Positions 10,512-21,940 of a stretch of DNA of 39,027 bases are shown here, one piece after another; positions within the stretch are counted from its first letter, which is position 1, and every line of letters begins with the position of its first letter. Below the pieces are notes generated by a model. It had not been told where the DNA came from. It ran no database searches and saw only the letters and a program-made list of their open reading frames with translations. The translations under genes were made by a program, and so were the position numbers. The DNA is from Lojkania enalia (lineage: Eukaryota > Ascomycota > Dothideomycetes > Pleosporales): positions 7,405-46,431 of the forward strand of contig ML986831.1 of assembly GCA_010094045.1 (NCBI GenBank), given 5' to 3'.

Positions 10512-11660
10512 TTAAATGTCGTTGTAGCCAAGGAATCTCTTCTCCAGCCCCAAATCAGCGACTGCCCAAGCCCAAGCACGGCCAGCCTCACCACACCACA
10601 GTGCTGAGGGATCGTCCGACTTTTCCAGCATGCCGTCTTTGCCCATTGATTTTATCTCATGACCCGTCGTGTAGGTCAGGAAGTGCTCAAACTGCTTCCC
10701 TTCCAGCGCGAGGGCGTTTCCGGAGATCCCATGGCACAGACAGGGCTCTTTAGTTAGCAAGCCTCGCTCCCAAATACAGTCCCGACCCTTCACAACAACC
10801 CGATCAATACGATCCTTCAGGTTTGGGAAGTATTGTCGAATGGATAGGAGCGAAGCTACGACACCTGAGGCCCCGTGGCAAAATTGAACAAGGCGATCAC
10901 GGCCCGGCGGGAGTGACGAGGGGAAGTTACCGCTGTCGAACTGGTAGCTGAGCAGGGCTCCAAGCTCAGCCTCTAGGTTTGGAGCCCACGTAGGGTCGGT
11001 GAGAACAATCTGCGTGATGATTCCAATTGCACCGTGTACGGCTCCCACATACGCTTTACCGTGCCACTTCCAAGGCCGCGAACTTTCCATGATGTTTGCG
11101 ATAACCTCGTCCGCGGTGTCCTCAATAAGCTCAATCGTCCCTCTTTGGTCAATAAACGCACCACGAACTAGCCGAAGGAGGTACAAGTAGCCAGCGCGTC
11201 CATAGAGCCACTCGTTGGAGGCTTCTGGTTCGATGGTTACTGCGGCAAAATCGCAGAGCTCTTTTACCGTGTCCGCGTCTTTGGCAGTGATCGCGTACAA
11301 GGCGAGCACAGACATAATATCGTCGCTCACACCGCATTTGCTTGGTTTCGGTCCTGGGAAGTCTTTGATGTGAGTTTGGGCTTGTTCCAGATAGGCCGCC
11401 GACCACGTGTTCATGGGGAACTCGTCCAGGGTCAAGTCAGGGTAGAGCCTGTGGAGAGCATAGAACAGGTAGGCGATGGAAATAGGTCCATAGTACAAAC
11501 CCCCACCGGGAGGCACTCTGTGGGGTGGATAGTCGGCGATCAGGCGGTTAAGGGAGGCAAGCAATTGCTTGTGAGGATCCCTTCGAGCTAACTCCGCGTC
11601 ATTCCGAAAGTAGCGCGGGATTGGAGTAGGTGGTGCTGGCGCTGCAGCTTCCTCAGACAT
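10512..11660 (-). CDS. LanC-like (LANCL-type) zinc protein
   Basis: A single exon of 382 residues, of typical length for eukaryotic LanC-like proteins. It shows the repeating Gly-rich helical hairpins of the LanC alpha/alpha toroid: YGPISIAYL at 57-65, LYGRAGYLYLL at 152-162, GAVHGAIGI at 206-214, CHGASGVVASLL at 261-272, CLCHGISGNAL at 307-317 and CGEAGRAWAWA at 356-366. The expected zinc ligands are present: C261, C309 and H310. Bacterial LanC cyclases add Cys thiols to dehydroamino acids in lantibiotic precursors. Mammalian LANCL proteins add glutathione to dehydroalanine and dehydrobutyrine in damaged proteins. A cytosolic thiol-adding or glutathione-related role is inferred here; no signal peptide is seen. 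The gene lies upstream of, and co-directional with, the tyrosinase. Confidence 0.85.
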   Translation of the reverse strand: MSEEAAAPAPPTPIPRYFRNDAELARRDPHKQLLASLNRLIADYPPHRVPPGGGLYYGPISIAYLFYALHRLYPDLTLDEFPMNTWSAAYLEQAQTHIKDFPGPKPSKCGVSDDIMSVLALYAITAKDADTVKELCDFAAVTIEPEASNEWLYGRAGYLYLLRLVRGAFIDQRGTIELIEDTADEVIANIMESSRPWKWHGKAYVGAVHGAIGIITQIVLTDPTWAPNLEAELGALLSYQFDSGNFPSSLPPGRDRLVQFCHGASGVVASLLSIRQYFPNLKDRIDRVVVKGRDCIWERGLLTKEPCLCHGISGNALALEGKQFEHFLTYTTGHEIKSMGKDGMLEKSDDPSALWCGEAGRAWAWAVADLGLEKRFLGYNDI

Positions 11661-12351
11661 GTCGTTAGGGACGTTGCGTTGTGATGGTTGACTTTAGATC
11701 GCGAGCGACGGATTGAGCGATGGATACGTGTGGCTGAGATGGATTGGTTGGCAGCAGACGACACTATCGTGAGGCTTGAGATGACGTCAGCCGGTTGCAA
11801 GAGCTTCTGCTGACAAGGATGCAGGTACGGCGGGGCGAAGGAGAATGAAAGGGGCGGCAGGAGTGAATAGCAATGATGGAAATGCGCTTCGGGTTATGCT
11901 AAAAGGCGTTGGCTGGCAGCTGGGCGACGCGATTATGATTTGGGCTGCAAGGTGGTGGGTAGTGGCTGACTAATCCAAGAAAGTCCGGATATACGTCGAT
12001 CCTAGGGGGCTCAGCCGGGCAATAGGCAACCGGCGCTTTTATTTGGACTGGAGAGAATAGTATATATCCTTTCAAAAATTCGATCAGTCTTGCAGTTGCA
12101 TGAACTGCTTATGCTCCTTTACCGTTGCACATAGGCCTACAATACTTAATCCCTATGCATCTGATAGAGAGAGCATGCCTAAAAATCCACAAATTGTTTG
12201 GCCCTTTCTTGGATTGACAATACTAAGTAGACTCTATAGTTCCTGTTATGAAGATATGTATCACTAGAGCAGAAGTACGTTGAGGCCGTTCCGTATACTA
12301 TCAGATCCCATGCAATTTCTAGAGTTCTTATCATTTTAATTCCGTTCAGTC
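11661..12351. other. Intergenic: LanC-like promoter and membrane-protein 3' region
   Basis: This 690-base gap lies between two minus-strand genes. From about 12050 the DNA becomes AT-richer, consistent with the 3' UTR of the membrane-protein gene. Nothing else is recognised. Confidence 0.55.
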
Positions 12352-13642
12352 TTAGTTTGCCCTTTCACTGCTTGGCGCAGGGGGGCTCATGTTGCTCCAT
12401 GCTGTGACAGAAACATCTGGCGCTCCATGTGGCTGCAATAGTCTGGACAGTTGACTTCGGTTCCCCATAGAATTGAATAGCGCCCAGCTCATAACATGAT
12501 TATCTGAGTTTACCATTTTATTCCCTTCTTGGCCTGGATCGGATGTTGATCTGTCTGTACCGGCCGATGATCTTGGCGAGCTAAACGGATTACCCTCCAC
12601 AGCTGGGAGTTCGGCGATGTTACCCATCGGCTCACTACCCATCTCTATCGTAGGGACTACCTGAACGCTGTCTAATTGCGGGATGGGGTCGGGCTGGGTG
12701 GCTGTAGAGATTGCTTTTTCATCCGTCCTAGACTTGGGAGCTGCGCTAGATATCCCTACAACTCTATGTGTCGTGGTAGCACCTGTATTACGCTTAGTTA
12801 CACAAGCAGGAATTCGCGCTAATTACCCAACTCACCCTCCAGGTGGGCAGACATGTCCGTTTCGGTATAGGACGGTGGAAGCGTTGCTTCCTTGAGTTCG
12901 TTGGCGCGCCTCTTCCTTCGCATGAAGAATAGTAAGAATGATAACGATACAATCACAAGTACACTGCCTATGACTCCCCCAGCGATGGGCCCAATAGGTG
13001 GGCCATCATCTTGTGATCGACCACTAGTTGACAATGAGGTTCCAGAGGGTTGCGCAGTGGACAATACGTCGCGGGTGACGGTTATGAGTATTGTATGACT
13101 TCCACTGACGGAAGCGATGGTTTCAACCGAAGAGCCTGAGTTGGGAGGTGAAGTTGCGACCGGTGTTGGTACGGGACTAGTTGGACGGGACGTTGGTCGA
13201 CCTGCGTGTGGAACATCAGTAAATGAAGCAAAGAATGAGTTCATGTCCAGATTCATGGAATGTAATAGAAAGCGAGTCGAAGAAGCGCCCAAGGTTATAA
13301 GAAATGGCGATTATAGCAGAAACGCATTCGAAGGTATGAGATCCTGCTGCTCAAAAGGGTGATACTTGGAAGCCTCCATGATATCCGGTTCTAGTGAAAT
13401 GTGTTCGGAGATCAAAGCCGAATGGACGAGGCCAAGAAGATTACGACGACAGTTGAACTTTGGGACATTCGTGATAACGTACCACTACTGTTTGGTGGGG
13501 GAGAATCGGAATTGTCTGGACAACTATTGCTCAGGCTGCATGGATCGACGCCACAGCATCCCGCAAACCCGTTATTTGAGCAAACATACCACTCTTGATT
13601 CGAAGAGCAGCTCTGGCGGTTTTCGAGCGACGACACGTACAT
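12352..13642 (-). CDS. Single-pass membrane protein with six-Cys head and PPxY tail
   Basis: Proposed exons on minus are 13642-13483, 13201-12836 and 12782-12352, giving about 318 residues in frame. The first exon encodes a Cys-rich head (C12, C21, C29, C30, C35, C41; core WYVC..NGFAGCCGVDPC) resembling heads seen in many fungal surface proteins. A Pro/Ser/Thr-rich stalk follows, then a hydrophobic span at about 123-146 (GPIAGGVIGSVLVIVSL...), a basic stop-transfer MRRKRR and a cytoplasmic tail. The tail holds a PPSY motif near 162-165, a PPxY ligand for WW domains such as those of Rsp5-type ubiquitin ligases. No N-terminal signal peptide is seen, so the span would act as a reverse signal anchor. 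The first intron (281 bp, GTACGT...CACGCAG) is long for this genome and is the weakest part of the model. Function is unknown; a wall or surface sensor is one possibility. Confidence 0.65.
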
Positions 13643-14603
13643 AGCATCGTATTAGGGTATTTACATGTAGAGGAGCTTGCAAGATAGTGATTATATGGAT
13701 ATGGAGGAAATCCCGACAAGGGCAGGGTAGCATTTTGACGATCTGGCTGTCCCGGATTTGGAGGAACGACCTCACCATTCCAGCGCTAGCAGTCATGCGG
13801 CGGGTGTGGCATGTTTTTACTGCGCCTTGCATGCCGAGTCTACGGTCTCCCTTATTGGTGCGATGATAGAAGGGCAAACCCGAGCTGATGTGGCAGAGCA
13901 AGCGGGAGGTTCTTTGGAAGAAGGATTGTATGAGGGAGCCGACGGCACGCTGCTCACGCTGCGCCCTGGGATGTGAAAGCGTTGCAGTTTGGGGTTACTG
14001 AGAAGTGCGGTAGTTAGTGATCGGAACCAATCAAGCGAGACGCTCATCGGCTCTCCAACCTCCATCGCAAAATGGAAGCCTCCTTCCGTCACACAGACGT
14101 ATACTTACCTCAACAGATTCTTGACCTTCTTCGATAATGATGGTGGCACGCGTGGAACGAAAAGCAGCACACTATTTCCATTGTGTCCCGGAGCCAAGCA
14201 AGAACGCTTCCGGATCACGTGCTCTCACGGATCTATCGATTGCCTAGGATCCGAAAACGATCCGTAGCTGTTTCATTCCCTATTCTCATATAGGAATCAC
14301 ATTAAATGTCCTAATTTACGATGTAAGAGTAGAATCGCAGGTTCTAAGGCACTCCAAGGCTGCCCTCATTCCTCAGACATAATACACGAGTTTCTATGCG
14401 TTCACAGGCTTCATCCACTCTTCGGTCCTCTTCCCAATCCTATTATCCATCTTTCCAACGCTCAGGAGACCTCAACCACTGTTGATTACCTTCTCCAATC
14501 TACAGGGTATTAGTCTAATCAAGTTTAACACTAATTCAGATTCTATAGTTTTGTTTAGCCACTTTTAGAACTTCACCACAAAATTCCTAACAGATGGAGA
14601 TTT
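13643..14603. other. Intergenic, no gene recognised
   Basis: This stretch lies between the membrane-protein gene and the MDR pseudogene. Overlapping short open frames on both strands in 13758-14267 are low-complexity and unlike any family I recognise. From about 14270 the sequence turns AT-richer, marking the start of the decayed region. Confidence 0.5.
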
Positions 14604-15547
14604 CTAACCGCAAATCCCTGGAGGAACTGTATATCTTCGGCAGATCTTCCTAAACGGCTTCATCAATGGGTTCAAATGGCAACTCGCCGGCTTTTTGGGC
14701 GCCGCTAGCTCGCACTTCGGACAATAGCGACCTTCCCATCTCACAAGCAGCGAGGGAACTCTGTCAACCAAGTTGTCCTCGGATATGCTGTTGTGTGCAT
14801 AATTTATTCCGGCTTCCCTGGTGAGTCTCCTAATCCGTTCCGGCCAGTTACGGTCCCTGTAATCGACTAGATGCTCGTATCCAAACAGCTTTGATTTCAG
14901 CATATCCTATCTAGCTTTGCTTATTTCTCCATACAGCCTAATGTCCCTGCTAGCTGCCCTGGCGCTGACCTAGATCATCTTTGCGGCAAACAGCCTAACA
15001 GAGGTTGACGCGCTGTAGACGAAAATGTTAAGTATTCTCTGGTCATCCTGACTTAGAGGCTTTCTCCAAAACCAATCTGAATGCTCTTGATATGCGGTCT
15101 CTTTATCATAGGCAAATGGGGCTTCCAATTTTGAGCGATGCCATATGCCCTTCGCCGCGGTCAACTCTACCAGATTCATTCCAGCCATTTCCTGAAGAGA
15201 GACGCTATCCGGCGTCTACCAAACAAGATCTCAATCGATAACAAGAAATTCAGCAAAGGCTCCAGGTCGCCGGTTCACGCTGCATACATCCTGTGAGGAG
15301 CTGCCCACGCGATGGCCGACTTTGAGTTTACTTTGCGGCACGTTTTGACCAACTAGTACAACAACGCCTACGAAGTCACTGCCAACCGTTTTTCCGGGCT
15401 TCTCTAGAGGATGGTTTACCAAGAGAGTCTCGATGGGATTTAGAGACCGCTTTCGCCTGCACAAGAATCTCATTGGCCGCTGGTATTGGTTTGGGGATAC
15501 CTTGGACCGTAGCAGTATGCTCTTCGGCATTTAGTACTAGACTTCAT
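14604..15547 (-). pseudogene. Medium-chain dehydrogenase/reductase (zinc-type alcohol dehydrogenase / enoyl reductase-like) pseudogene
   Basis: The whole length of an MDR protein can be followed on minus. It starts at an ATG at 15547-15545, then EILVQAKAV, LNPIETLL, GKTVGSDFVGVVVLVGQNV and RPGAFAEFLVID. A degenerate nucleotide-binding region follows (VYSASTSVRLFAAKMI, where active relatives have a Gly-rich turn), then GYEHLVDYRD and NWPERIRRLT. Four in-frame stops interrupt it, at 15231-15233 (TGA where Trp is expected), 15216-15218, 14970-14972 and 14907-14909 (TAG where Trp is expected). Frame jumps occur near the start, before LNPIE and near the C-terminus. Two stops are the type produced by C-to-T/G-to-A change at Trp codons, as RIP does. 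The gene is dead. Its original substrate cannot be inferred. Confidence 0.85.
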
Positions 15548-16039
15548 ATGGTAAGTGATTGCTCGCATGCTAGTCTGAACTAGATAATAGAGGAAGGACT
15601 GAGTTAGGAGCTTTTGAAAATATATAGACAAGTGTAGATAATGAAGTTCTGGCCAGTGGAAGAATGAATGCGGATGGAGGAATTTGAGTGCAATTTGTAG
15701 CCGCTATCAAAGACAGGTCTCAGGGCTTGAATATCCCCATATTCTATTTTATTCCAGCCTCTTTCCAACTTGTCTCCCCGAGGGCATCGCTTACTAACTC
15801 TTCCGCGCCCTTCGAGTTATGTCCGACCGTTAGGAAATGAACGGTCATCAATCGAAACAAAGTCCGTCGCTCGTAGAGGCCATTTTTCCCAATAAAGGAG
15901 CCATATTAAAACTGTACGAATGCTTTCAAATGTTCAATGTATGGGACCATGGAAGTCTCCCTAGTAACTACCAATAGGCATAATGAGTTACAAATACACT
16001 GACCATGTGGTACCTTGATCCACCAAGCACACACATCTG
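15548..16039. other. Intergenic, nothing recognised
   Basis: This 490-base AT-rich gap lies between the pseudogene's former promoter and the stop of the bicupin gene. No open frame of note and no repeat were identified. Confidence 0.5.
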
Positions 16040-17723
16040 TCAATACCCTTTGATCAAAACCTGTTTCTCCTTCTTCAAATTCTGGACCATATCTAGCGGG
16101 AGTTTCAACAAGGCACTGACGACGTCAGCTGGCGTGAGTGCCAGCCACTGCGTCAGCGAAACGTCGGCGACACGGTCGCTCTTGTAGATTTCAATCCATG
16201 TCAGATTTTTGTCGGAGCTCGTGTTCTCGATGTAGTGGCCCGAGTTGTCTGGAAATACGGCGGTGTCGCCGGCGGAGAAGTCAAAGGTGCGGGCGTTGCC
16301 GCTGCCTATGAAGACGGTGGCGCGGCCCTGGCCTGAGTGGAAGTAGAGCCATTCTTCTGCCTAGATGAGTAGTCAGTCTTATTATCCTTATTACCTTACC
16401 CTAAATTAAGACCGGATTTTCTATGCTTTAATACGTGCCACGATAAATCAACACAGCACTGCGTGTCTCCCGAGGATTATAAAGAGATAGATGGCCTAAC
16501 TGTCGGATGCCAATGAAGTTCCCTCAGTCCTTTCGGTTCAAGCACAACAAAAGTCGTAGCGATTGTTGTAGAAATCGGGAAATTTGTCGAATCAATTTTG
16601 TAAAAGAAACCACCGCCCCCAGGAATCTTCTCGGGCTCATGCTGGAGCGTCCTATAGATGTACGAACTGTCGCCGTTAAGTTGCCCGTTGGGTCCTGTTA
16701 CATTCATCATGCTGACGGTGCTATTAAGAATGTACGGATTTCTCTCTGGGAGGTTATCGAATGTCGACTCTGGGACCCCGAAGTTCTTTGCTAGAACAGA
16801 TCTCGGGGTGTGTGCGACCCAGTCACCGAGGTTGAAAGTTGTCCTAAAATCTCATTAGCAGATAGTGGTCGAATGGTGCGACGTTTGAGTAAACTCACCC
16901 GACCTTTTCAAAGTCACCGTCATCAAAGGCTAGAAGAAATTCGTTCTCATCATCGAGCCCTTGGACTGCATGGGGTTGGCCTTTAGGGAAGTACCAGATA
17001 TCCCCATATCCTAACTCCTCTACCTGGTACTTTCCGTTCTCGTCTACTGCAGATATAAGGACCCGACCAGCATAGACAAATCCCCATTCCGCTACAAGCT
17101 GTCAACTATCTTCTTTAGATTTTCCGTAATGGGAAACTGACCGACTCTATGCCAGTGCATTTCTCGAATCGCTCCTTTCTTGAGATGCATCTGTGCAGCA
17201 GCAATGTCTATAGCGTGATTTCTTTAGTTTAATAAATTCAGACTCACTAAAATGTTTGTGAGGAAGCACCGTAAGGTCTAGTGAAACACCGTTGAATGGG
17301 AAAGGAACGGACCGTGTGATTGTGGTAGATCTTGAATAACCTGTTCGCGCACCCATCCACCTGCAAAGAGCCGCATCTTTGAATCAGAAAATCTCCACTT
17401 TAGATTTGGCACAACTCCATTATCAGTACTTTGTTGACCGAGATTGTCGGGGTTCTCGATATCTATTTGATGATTGGTTCCACCTGGATCTGGTCAGCGG
17501 GCAACTTGCTTCGCATCAAGCTGCAGCATCAAGAAGTACTCCGATGGGACTCGGAGAATCTTGGGGCAACTTAGTATGATGTCGATGACGTACCATAGAT
17601 GGGAGCACCTTTGCCCTTGCCATCTATTGGTTGCCCATTGCTGAACTGGGGATTCCTCCGGATGACTGCACCGAATGATATAGAGGTAAATAATAGACTG
17701 GTAGCAAGGGATTGAAGCTTCAT
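16040..17723 (-). CDS. Secreted bicupin, oxalate decarboxylase-like
   Basis: Six exons on minus: 17723-17594, 17483-17313, 17207-17142, 17091-16899, 16843-16501 and 16360-16040. They give 407 residues in frame without stops. A signal peptide (MKLQSLATSLLFTSISFG) is followed by the OxdC entry block (PDNLG, TDNGVVPNLKWRFSDSK, GGWVREQV). Cupin 1 has metal ligands H118, H120, E124 and H163 (EMHWHRVAEW; YFPKGQPHAVQG). Cupin 2 has H297, H299, E304 and H343 (RELHWHPTAEEW; FPDNSGHYIEN). Fungal OxdC splits oxalate into formate and CO2 outside the cell. The lid loop after cupin 1, where Bacillus OxdC has the catalytic Ser-Glu-Asn, reads FDDGDFEKVGTTF, so the exact reaction is uncertain. The fifth intron (140 bp) uses a GTTAGG donor and leaves Thr where HPN is common. 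Although flanked by decayed DNA, the gene looks intact. Confidence 0.88.
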
Positions 17724-17782
17724 CTTGTTAAGAAATGAGTGAATCTCAGAAAGTTGTGTGTGGGTGATTCAACGTGTGGTCG

Positions 17783-17791
17783 CTTTTTATA
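17783..17791 (-). promoter_or_regulatory. TATA box of the bicupin gene
   Basis: TATAAAAAG reads on minus about 60 bases upstream of the bicupin start codon at 17723. This is normal spacing for a fungal gene with a short leader, and it is the clearest TATA box in the window. It supports a regulated, intact promoter. Confidence 0.6.
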
Positions 17792-20177
17792 CGCGCATAC
17801 GTGTGTTCGGAGATACCACCCCTGCAAACTGCAATATACCAACACGAGCTTTCTCGCGAACCCTGATTTCCCCGATCAGCAGCTGCAACTAGATCCGAGG
17901 TCTCCTGATCCAATATAAAGATGTTCGGCGATGGAACAGCTTACGGAGTCTAAACACGGTATTGACTATCACGAAAGTCGGCGAGGATATTATTCACCAA
18001 AAGCACCGGGGTCGTATCCATGCTTCTAGTATTTGTCGCATCGATTTTTGAGTTTAATCCGAAAACTGAACTGCATTGTTTCTGTAGCCATGCATCACGC
18101 AGCATAGGAGCAAGGGATCCCAACATCCATTTTCCGTAGCTAAAGCAAACCATGTCCAAAGAGCAAGATGAAAAGCTTAGAATATAACCTTATAGTACGG
18201 GCAGTGAGTCGTGCAACGCGGTATAGTGAGGACCAGTAAGGATAGGGTCCATTACCTTCTAAGGCGATAGGAGATTTTTGACGAGAACATACTACTTGTA
18301 TAAAGCGCTGAGGAAAGAATTATTATGCTTTTAAATCGCTTCCAAAACGAATGTTGAAATCCTCGATAAACTTTTTGGTAGTTTTGCCACGAGGCGATCT
18401 CCTACCCTAACGTAAGGACCGCTTGTTCACCTATCCTATTCGGCTTGTTCCAGATCCCTGTGATTTTACTTTTGGTGTGTGTATGGCGGTATTCTGGATC
18501 AGATTCCATAGCCTCTACCCTCCGCTATGCTAGTAGGATTCAGGCTCAATCATGATACTTCATGTAAGATTATATAAAGCACGATTCCTATTGAGGACTA
18601 GCCTCAATATTATATGACACTAAGACTAGCTGTAAAAATTTCCTCGATCTCTATAGATATCAGTTAGCACAGTTCTCCTCCTCATCTGTCCTGATACCGT
18701 ATACTTCACTTTACTAATTTGCTTTAACTAAAGCAGTTTGAGGCGGCAGCACGATCCTTAATTTTAGAGTTCATTAATTTTGGACCAAGAAAGCACCAGG
18801 CATTACAATTTATCATTTTGGGAGAGGCTATAGCCATTATAAGCGGGATTATAACGTACGAGCTGAATAAGAAGTCAGCATTAATCTTGATCTACATCTA
18901 TCGGCGGTGTTGATGCTTCGTTGACTAATATTTTCTCCGCTGTAGCTAGGTTCTGGTGACTTCTACTACACCGCTATCTAACGCAACATTTCTGAAGAAA
19001 GGAGCCATGTTACGTTGAGATGCAATATATAGCATTTAATATACGGACTAATCATCTTTACGTTCGACGCCGCATGATAACCCCGCTCTGCGGCCTTCCC
19101 ATGTTGATGTCAATCATGCATACCTTGAGGCTGAGAATGGGGTGTTGACACTTTCCCGCCTAAGTCCATATTCCACCTAAAAGTCATCATTTACAGCTAT
19201 CGCTCTGATTTAGTATCCCATAAGTCCTTGCGCTTGGTCAAATACCTAGGCGCCTCCCCTACGCCCTCTGTCTCGACTCAGAAAATCCGCGTGCCCAGTC
19301 AAACACCTAGGTGCAATATCGCGCAAATGCTGTCAGCCGATCTGCAAGGGGGTCTCCCAATCTTGATACTAGAATCATTTATAGACCGCGAATTAGTTAG
19401 AATCTATGTATCCCTGTATAATCGTTTCTATGAAAAGGATTTCATTTGAATAGCTCGTTGAGTCCGCCAACAACGGTTATCTCCATTGCATGATATACCA
19501 TGACATGTTAGTTCCTAATGGTATTGAAATCCTAGATCCAAAAGAACTAATTCTGTCTGTATCCCATGACAACTGCTACTTTGGATTCGAATTCTACCCG
19601 AACCTAAGGGCGGAACGTTGGGGTTTTTTCCTAGTGGAGATCTTCATTTAAGAATATCCTAGTCAATATTATCCTGGTAGATTCGCTATCTATGGTTTAC
19701 TTAGCTGTGGTAACCTCACATATCGTTAGGAATGAAAGTGCAGGCTTGCCAATTTTACAGTCGAGTGGCCCATATTGACTACAATTGCTTGGTCGCAAGA
19801 CTGAGAGAACATACCGTAGAATAAGCTTCCCAGGACTTTCCGAGAAGCGCTTACTTTCATTCGAGGTCTTGGATTAAAGTGGATCTGCATCGACAGTTCA
19901 TGCATAATTCAAGACGATACATTGGACTAGCAATAGGAATCTGTAAAGATTGTAAGATATGTCAAGATTCGTACGCCACTCTTCGGCCTTGGATTCCAAG
20001 AATTCTGAGGGAGGATGCTTCACTTCACCAAGCATAAAGGACAATCATGTGTTACCACTGTCGGTATTGGTCCATTTTGCAAAGAGAGAGCAAATGAATT
20101 TCTACGCTAGACAGATTACTAGGCATTACATAGGGGACTTTCCCCCCTGCTAAACGTGCATGACCGTATCAGGAACG
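17792..20177. other. Gene-poor decayed tract with possible coding relics
   Basis: This 2.4-kb stretch has no intact gene. A plus-strand frame at 19228-19446, and a stop-broken continuation at about 19490-19690 (ILDPKELILSVSHDNCYFGFEF and neighbours), have a coding-like composition but no family I recognise. On minus, 17950-18159 is open for 69 codons and might be the end of a broken gene. A near-perfect 14-base direct repeat (GTCAAATACCTAGG / GTCAAACACCTAGG) lies at 19237 and 19298, differing by one T/C change. The density of TA steps and stops suggests mutational decay. Confidence 0.4.
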
Positions 20178-20319
20178 TGTCACGTGTTTCTACTATCCTA
20201 TTATAGTTGGTCTGTTTTCAGGCCTATATAGTCTCGCCATTGCCAGCCTCTAGCTAGGCAGGCCACTTACCCTCCTTCAATACATCAATATTTGCCTCAG
20301 CAATTGATGCTGCCTGATA
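20178..20319 (-). repeat. Left inverted repeat of the 1.9-kb element
   Basis: It pairs with 21941-22079 in inverted orientation. Read on minus it starts YQAASIAEANIDVLKEG (20319-20271), followed at once by a consensus donor GTAAGT at 20270-20265, so it looks like an exon end plus intron. Confidence 0.85.
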
Positions 20320-21940
20320 GGCGACAGAACGCCTACTCTCTCCCCGGTGATTCACTTTGCTAGTCATAAGACGTCCTTCGAATGTCAAGAATCGTCCGAT
20401 TACGAATGTGGGAGCGATATGTCGCCTCTGTTACGGCTGTTTCCTGGGCTTATCCAAGATTCGTAGTAGTGGTTAATTGGTCATTATTCGCGAATGAAGC
20501 TCATTTGACCGAGCGACATCTTCCCAGCATTGTCTGACCTGGCTAGCCGATTCATATTGGAGACTGGCGATCAGAAAGCTGCTAGAATGCTAGAAAAGTG
20601 CAATCGTAAGCAACATAATGTGGCGCAGATTCGACCCGCCAAATGATTATCCCACTAGAGTAGTTCCCTGGAGAGCTCCATATTGGTCTTAGGAATCTTC
20701 AGCTTCCCAAAACCACAATGGAATTGAATTTATCTTCATAGAGGAACAACTTGCAGTAGTAGTGGGCATACAGTGCATCGTAAGTGGCCCAAATATGACT
20801 GGTGATTTAATCTCTATGAGTCCAACACTTCATGCAAAAGCCATCAGCTTGGTTGTGAACTAGACGCGGAATGGATACGAAATGAACTCTAATGCGTGAC
20901 TAAGACTAAGAAAGCAAACTATTACAAACCTTTCGGATTTTTTGGATTGAGCCCTGGAGACCTTCGTAATCTAGGCGTGACTGATGGCAAAGATCTTCGC
21001 CCTCTGCATAATGTTCGACTGCTGATGATCGAGAAGCAATTTAGAAGCGAATTTAGGGCTTGGTTGGCAATCGTAGGGAAATAAATGAGCCTAGATTATT
21101 TGGATGCCTCAGGGTTATCAACATGAGTGTTAGGGATCTGTAGCATTTTGGGGAAAAAGTAGACAACGAATCTGGGGATGATATTAACGGAACATCATGC
21201 TGGAGGGGAGATCCATTATGAGGCTTGTTTCGGATTTGAAGAAGAGCCATGGAGAACTTTTTCTATTGTATAGGGATGAGCACCTCCAAGTTAACAGTGT
21301 GAAAATAGGCTACACATCAAAGACGCAGAACTCAATATCTAGCTAGATTTCTTCGAGTCACCCTTCTCATGATTCATCCCATTTCTCAAGGTGGCGATCA
21401 TTGGCGGAGTGAGCATTCGGCCCCTAACTAAATTCTTATGCCATAGTGGCTTGCTAAAGATAGAGAAAGCCAAGCTAGGACATTACAACAGCTCAGTCAT
21501 ATCAAGCATCTGTCAATCAAAACTTACGCTATCGCTCAAAAATATTAATAAGATGAAGTATATAAGATCTCGCCATAGCCTTGAACAACTTTGTAAACTA
21601 CTTCAGGGGTAAATTAGTAACCATAATCATACTTCCAACTCACTTCATGGGCAATTATCCCATCTATGCTTTCCCCAATAAAGGCTTCATCTATGCCGCA
21701 AGTGAGCCTCTGGTTAACGGAGCCGAATACATAGTCGGTAGCTTCGGATCTCAATTAGTTCCATAAACCGCTCTAAATGAAATGACATTCGCCACATTCT
21801 CTGACCCACAAGCTCCATTCATATCGGTTATCGTAACCCTTTCCCGACACTTTAATGGCGTTTTTTTGTACTCGGGAGAATGCGATAGGATATTCTGATC
21901 AGTTGAGCAGAGTACAGAACATTAAGAAGAACTTGTCCCG

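Noticed and set aside
5535..13642. Fungal RiPP cluster with precursor peptide
   Set aside because: No signal peptide protein with tandem core repeats and no UstYa-type oxidase could be found; only kept as a weak hypothesis.
13758..14267. Two plus-strand frames and one minus-strand frame
   Set aside because: No domain, no consistent splice structure, low-complexity composition.
16507..16858. Plus-strand frames of 66-95 codons
   Set aside because: Antisense to the second cupin exon of the bicupin gene.
16040..17723. Bacterial horizontal transfer of the bicupin
   Set aside because: Five introns and a fungal signal peptide and sequence pattern argue for an ordinary fungal gene.
17950..18159. 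Minus-strand frame resembling the tail of a hydrolase (DTTPVLLVNN)
   Set aside because: The resemblance covers a few residues only and the expected downstream motifs are absent; left as an unassigned relic at most.
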